6,717 nucleotides of DNA. Origin: Clostridia bacterium (lineage in GTDB: Bacteria > Bacillota > Clostridia > TANB77 > UBA1234). The notes below the pieces were generated by a model. It was not told the DNA's origin, ran no database searches, and saw only the letters and a program-made list of their open reading frames with translations. The DNA is taken from assembly GCA_900753135.1 (NCBI GenBank), contig CAADXZ010000053.1, positions 1 to 6,717 on the forward strand. Reading direction: 5' to 3'. This document shows positions 5,305-6,717 of the stretch, one piece after another. The position numbers were made by a program, and so were the translations under genes. Each line of letters starts with the position of its first letter. Position 1 is the first letter of the stretch.

Positions 5305-6456
5305 CTACATTGCTGCACGATATAAGTTTATAAAATCTTCTTTTGAAACCTCTCTTGGATTTCCTGGTTTACAAGGATCTTGCATTGCTTTATCTGCAAG
5401 CATTTCTAAATCTTCCTCTTTGCAGCCTGTATCTTTCACTGTTTGAGTTATTCCAACACTCTTTGACAATTCAGAAATCATCCAAACAAATGTATTTATA
5501 ACATCTTGATCATTTAGATTTGCGGCATCTGGTCTGCCTATATTTATCAAAATCTCTCTAAATCTATTTGCACATACTTCTCCATTAAATCTCATTACAG
5601 TTGGTAATAATATTGCATTCGCAAGTCCATGAGGTGTATCATAAACGGCACCTAGCTGATGAGCCATTGAATGAACAATTCCTAAACCTACGTTTGAGAA
5701 GCCCATTCCTGCAATATATTGAGCAAGTCCCATCATTTCAATTGCTTCTTCATTTTTTTCATTAACAGCAGCTGGCAAATATTTAAAGATTAATTGGATT
5801 GCTCTAAGATGAAACATATCTGACATTGTATTATGAGCTTTAGTTATATATCCTTCAATAGCATGAGTTAAAGCATCCATACCTGTAGCAGCAGCAATTG
5901 ATTTTGGCATAGTTGCCATCAAGTCGGCATCAATAATTGCAAGTACAGGAATATCATTTGGATCAACACATACCATTTTTATTTCTTTTTCTTCATCTGT
6001 AATTACATAATTTATCGTTACTTCAGCAGCCGTTCCATGAGTTGTAGGTAATGCTATTACAGGCATTCCTTTATTTACTGTATTAGAAAGTCCATTCAAA
6101 GATTGTAAAGTTCTATCTGGATTTGTCATTACAATAGATATACCTTTTGCAGTATCAATACTAGAGCCACCACCAACTGCAACAATAACATCTGCCTTAC
6201 ACTTTTTGCAAGCTTTTACACCATCCATTACATTTTTAATTGTTGGATTTGGTTTAACTTCATCATATAATGTATATTTAATATTTGCTGCCTCTAATAC
6301 ATCCATTACATTTTTAGTGACACCAGCTTCAACTAATGATTTATCACTTACCAATAATACTTTTTTAAACCCTCTTTTATTTATCTCTTCTGGTAAAACA
6401 TTTCTTGAACCCTTTCCAAAATAAGATGTTTCATTTAAAACAAATTTCGTAACCAT
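5305..6456 (-). CDS. fucO: Iron-containing alcohol dehydrogenase, lactaldehyde reductase (FucO) type
   Basis: Group III metal-dependent alcohol dehydrogenase, 383 residues, cytoplasmic. From recalled E. coli FucO the resemblance is strong over the whole length (LNET..FG.G, KPNPTI, GTAAEVTINYVITDEEK, VCVDPNDIP, GYITKAH, GMGFSNVGLGIVH, NPRE). FucO interconverts L-lactaldehyde and L-1,2-propanediol with NAD(H) in fucose and rhamnose fermentation. Visible functional residues are Asp38 in VSDKS (NAD preference), GGGSS at 95-99 (nucleotide binding), and metal ligands Asp194, His198, His262 and His276. Residue 140 is His (PTTHGT) where FucO has Ala. ATG 6456 is preceded by AAGGAGG (complement of 6463-6469) at six bases. 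No fucose, rhamnose or propanediol genes are next to it, so a broader alcohol substrate is possible. Family certain, substrate probable. Confidence 0.88.
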   Translation of the reverse strand: MVTKFVLNETSYFGKGSRNVLPEEINKRGFKKVLLVSDKSLVEAGVTKNVMDVLEAANIKYTLYDEVKPNPTIKNVMDGVKACKKCKADVIVAVGGGSSIDTAKGISIVMTNPDRTLQSLNGLSNTVNKGMPVIALPTTHGTAAEVTINYVITDEEKEIKMVCVDPNDIPVLAIIDADLMATMPKSIAAATGMDALTHAIEGYITKAHNTMSDMFHLRAIQLIFKYLPAAVNEKNEEAIEMMGLAQYIAGMGFSNVGLGIVHSMAHQLGAVYDTPHGLANAILLPTVMRFNGEVCANRFREILINIGRPDAANLNDQDVINTFVWMISELSKSVGITQTVKDTGCKEEDLEMLADKAMQDPCKPGNPREVSKEDFINLYRAAM

Positions 6457-6489
6457 AATTTTCCTCCTTAGTTTTTTATTACTCTAATT

Positions 6490-6495
6490 ATTATA
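6490..6495 (-). promoter_or_regulatory. -10 element of the fucO-like gene, without a clear -35
   Basis: A perfect TATAAT lies on the minus strand 34 bases before the start codon. No acceptable -35 hexamer is present at 16-19 bases, since the sequence there is T-rich (TATATT at 17). This suggests an activator-dependent promoter or a weak basal one. Confidence 0.55.
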
Positions 6496-6528
6496 GTGCA
6501 ACCAAACAAATAAATATACTGTTTTTGA

Positions 6529-6544
6529 AAAAAATGCATTTTTT
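6529..6544. promoter_or_regulatory. 16-base perfect palindrome upstream of the fucO-like promoter
   Basis: AAAAAATGCATTTTTT is a perfect palindrome centred about 53 bases upstream of the expected transcription start of the dehydrogenase gene. That position suits an activator site next to a promoter lacking a -35. Chance in AT-rich DNA cannot be excluded. Confidence 0.3.
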
Positions 6545-6545
6545 A

Positions 6546-6591
6546 ATTAATTTTCATTCCTTCCTATTGTACGAGAAAAATGAAAATTAAT
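6546..6591. repeat. Inverted repeat, 13-base arms
   Basis: ATTAATTTTCATT (6546-6558) is perfectly complementary to AATGAAAATTAAT (6579-6591), with a 20-base loop. It is the first of three hairpins in the gene-free right end (6496-6717). No U tract or neighbouring gene end calls for a terminator here. Confidence 0.6.
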
Positions 6592-6646
6592 ACATTAAAT
6601 GTTACGAGTATTATTACTTTTCTATTATACCAAGAAAGATGAAAAT
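6564..6646. repeat. Imperfect direct repeat, 24 and 25 bases
   Basis: CTATTGTACGAG (6564-6575) continuing to GAAAAT (6587) is repeated as CTATTATACCAAG (6622-6634) continuing to GAAAAT (6646). The copies differ by a few substitutions and one extra base. Each copy contributes the AATGAAAAT or GATGAAAAT arm of a hairpin, suggesting duplication of one small unit. Confidence 0.45.
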
Positions 6647-6665
6647 CTTCGATTTTCATTCTTTC
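6634..6665. repeat. Tight inverted repeat with TTC loop
   Basis: GAAAGATGAAAATC (6634-6647) pairs with GATTTTCATTCTTTC (6651-6665) around a three-base loop, with one bulged base. It is a stable hairpin in either strand. It contains TTTTCATTC (6653-6661), the same nine bases as at 6551-6559 in the preceding hairpin. Confidence 0.6.
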
Positions 6666-6671
6666 GTCCCT

Positions 6672-6706
6672 CGAGAGTTTTCGACTGAAAGGAAGAAAAT
6701 CTCTCG
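6672..6706. repeat. Third inverted repeat near the right end
   Basis: CGAGAGTTTTC (6672-6682) pairs with GAAAATCTCTCG (6695-6706), with one bulged base and a 12-base loop. It adjoins the preceding hairpin and completes a chain of three stem-loops. The window ends 11 bases later, so its context on the right is unknown. Confidence 0.5.
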
Positions 6707-6717
6707 CATAAATTAAA

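Noticed and set aside
6206..6424. Plus-strand 72-codon ORF opposite the dehydrogenase gene
   Set aside because: It is complementary to the conserved N-terminal domain of the FucO-like enzyme; no start signal or family match.
6522..6540. CcpA (cre) or Rex site upstream of the dehydrogenase
   Set aside because: TTGAAAAAAATGCA lacks the central CG of a cre site, and no TTGTG/TTGTTAA-type Rex half-site pair is present.
6546..6717. CRISPR array or attachment site
   Set aside because: The repeats are few, unequal and adjacent without unique spacers of constant length, and no tRNA gene, integrase or cas gene is visible.

Overview
The window is a visibly AT-rich stretch of a low-GC Gram-positive chromosome. 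A nutrient germinant-receptor (Ger) operon shows that the organism, or its recent ancestor, makes endospores. An iron-type alcohol dehydrogenase closely resembling lactaldehyde reductase points to a fermentative lifestyle, so a member of the Clostridia is the best guess. Strong AAGGAG-type ribosome binding sites fit this. No phage, IS, CRISPR, tRNA or rRNA gene is visible.

Layout. Positions 28-4127 (+) hold a tricistronic gerA-gerB-gerC operon followed by a 55-codon, two-transmembrane ORF that is absent from usual ORF lists because it is short. The gerA reading frame is broken twice: once at a seven-A run (61-67), and once at 1121-1124 in the middle of the membrane domain. gerB (best start TTG 1655), gerC (lipoprotein, start ATG 2736) and the small ORF are intact. 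A hairpin at 4156-4182 lies between this operon and the convergent secG gene (4216-4455, -). secG (preprotein translocase subunit) and trmL (4625-5143, +; tRNA wobble 2'-O-methyltransferase) diverge from a shared intergenic region with a recognisable promoter for each. trmL and the converging fucO-like dehydrogenase (5305-6456, -) share a bidirectional terminator at 5231-5270. The last ~260 bases have no gene that I can support; they contain the dehydrogenase promoter and a cluster of inverted and direct repeats.

How the genes relate. GerA, GerB and GerC normally form one inner spore membrane receptor that triggers germination in response to small nutrients. With gerA shifted twice, this copy probably makes no standard receptor unless the frames are restored by slippage or the breaks are assembly errors. 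The trailing small two-TM protein resembles the accessory 'D' subunits known from some Bacillus ger operons. secG, trmL and the dehydrogenase are separately transcribed genes with no obvious functional tie to germination.

I see no strong sign of an entirely new system. The items most worth a second look are the doubly shifted gerA with otherwise intact partners, the small D-like ORF, and the repeat cluster at the right end.
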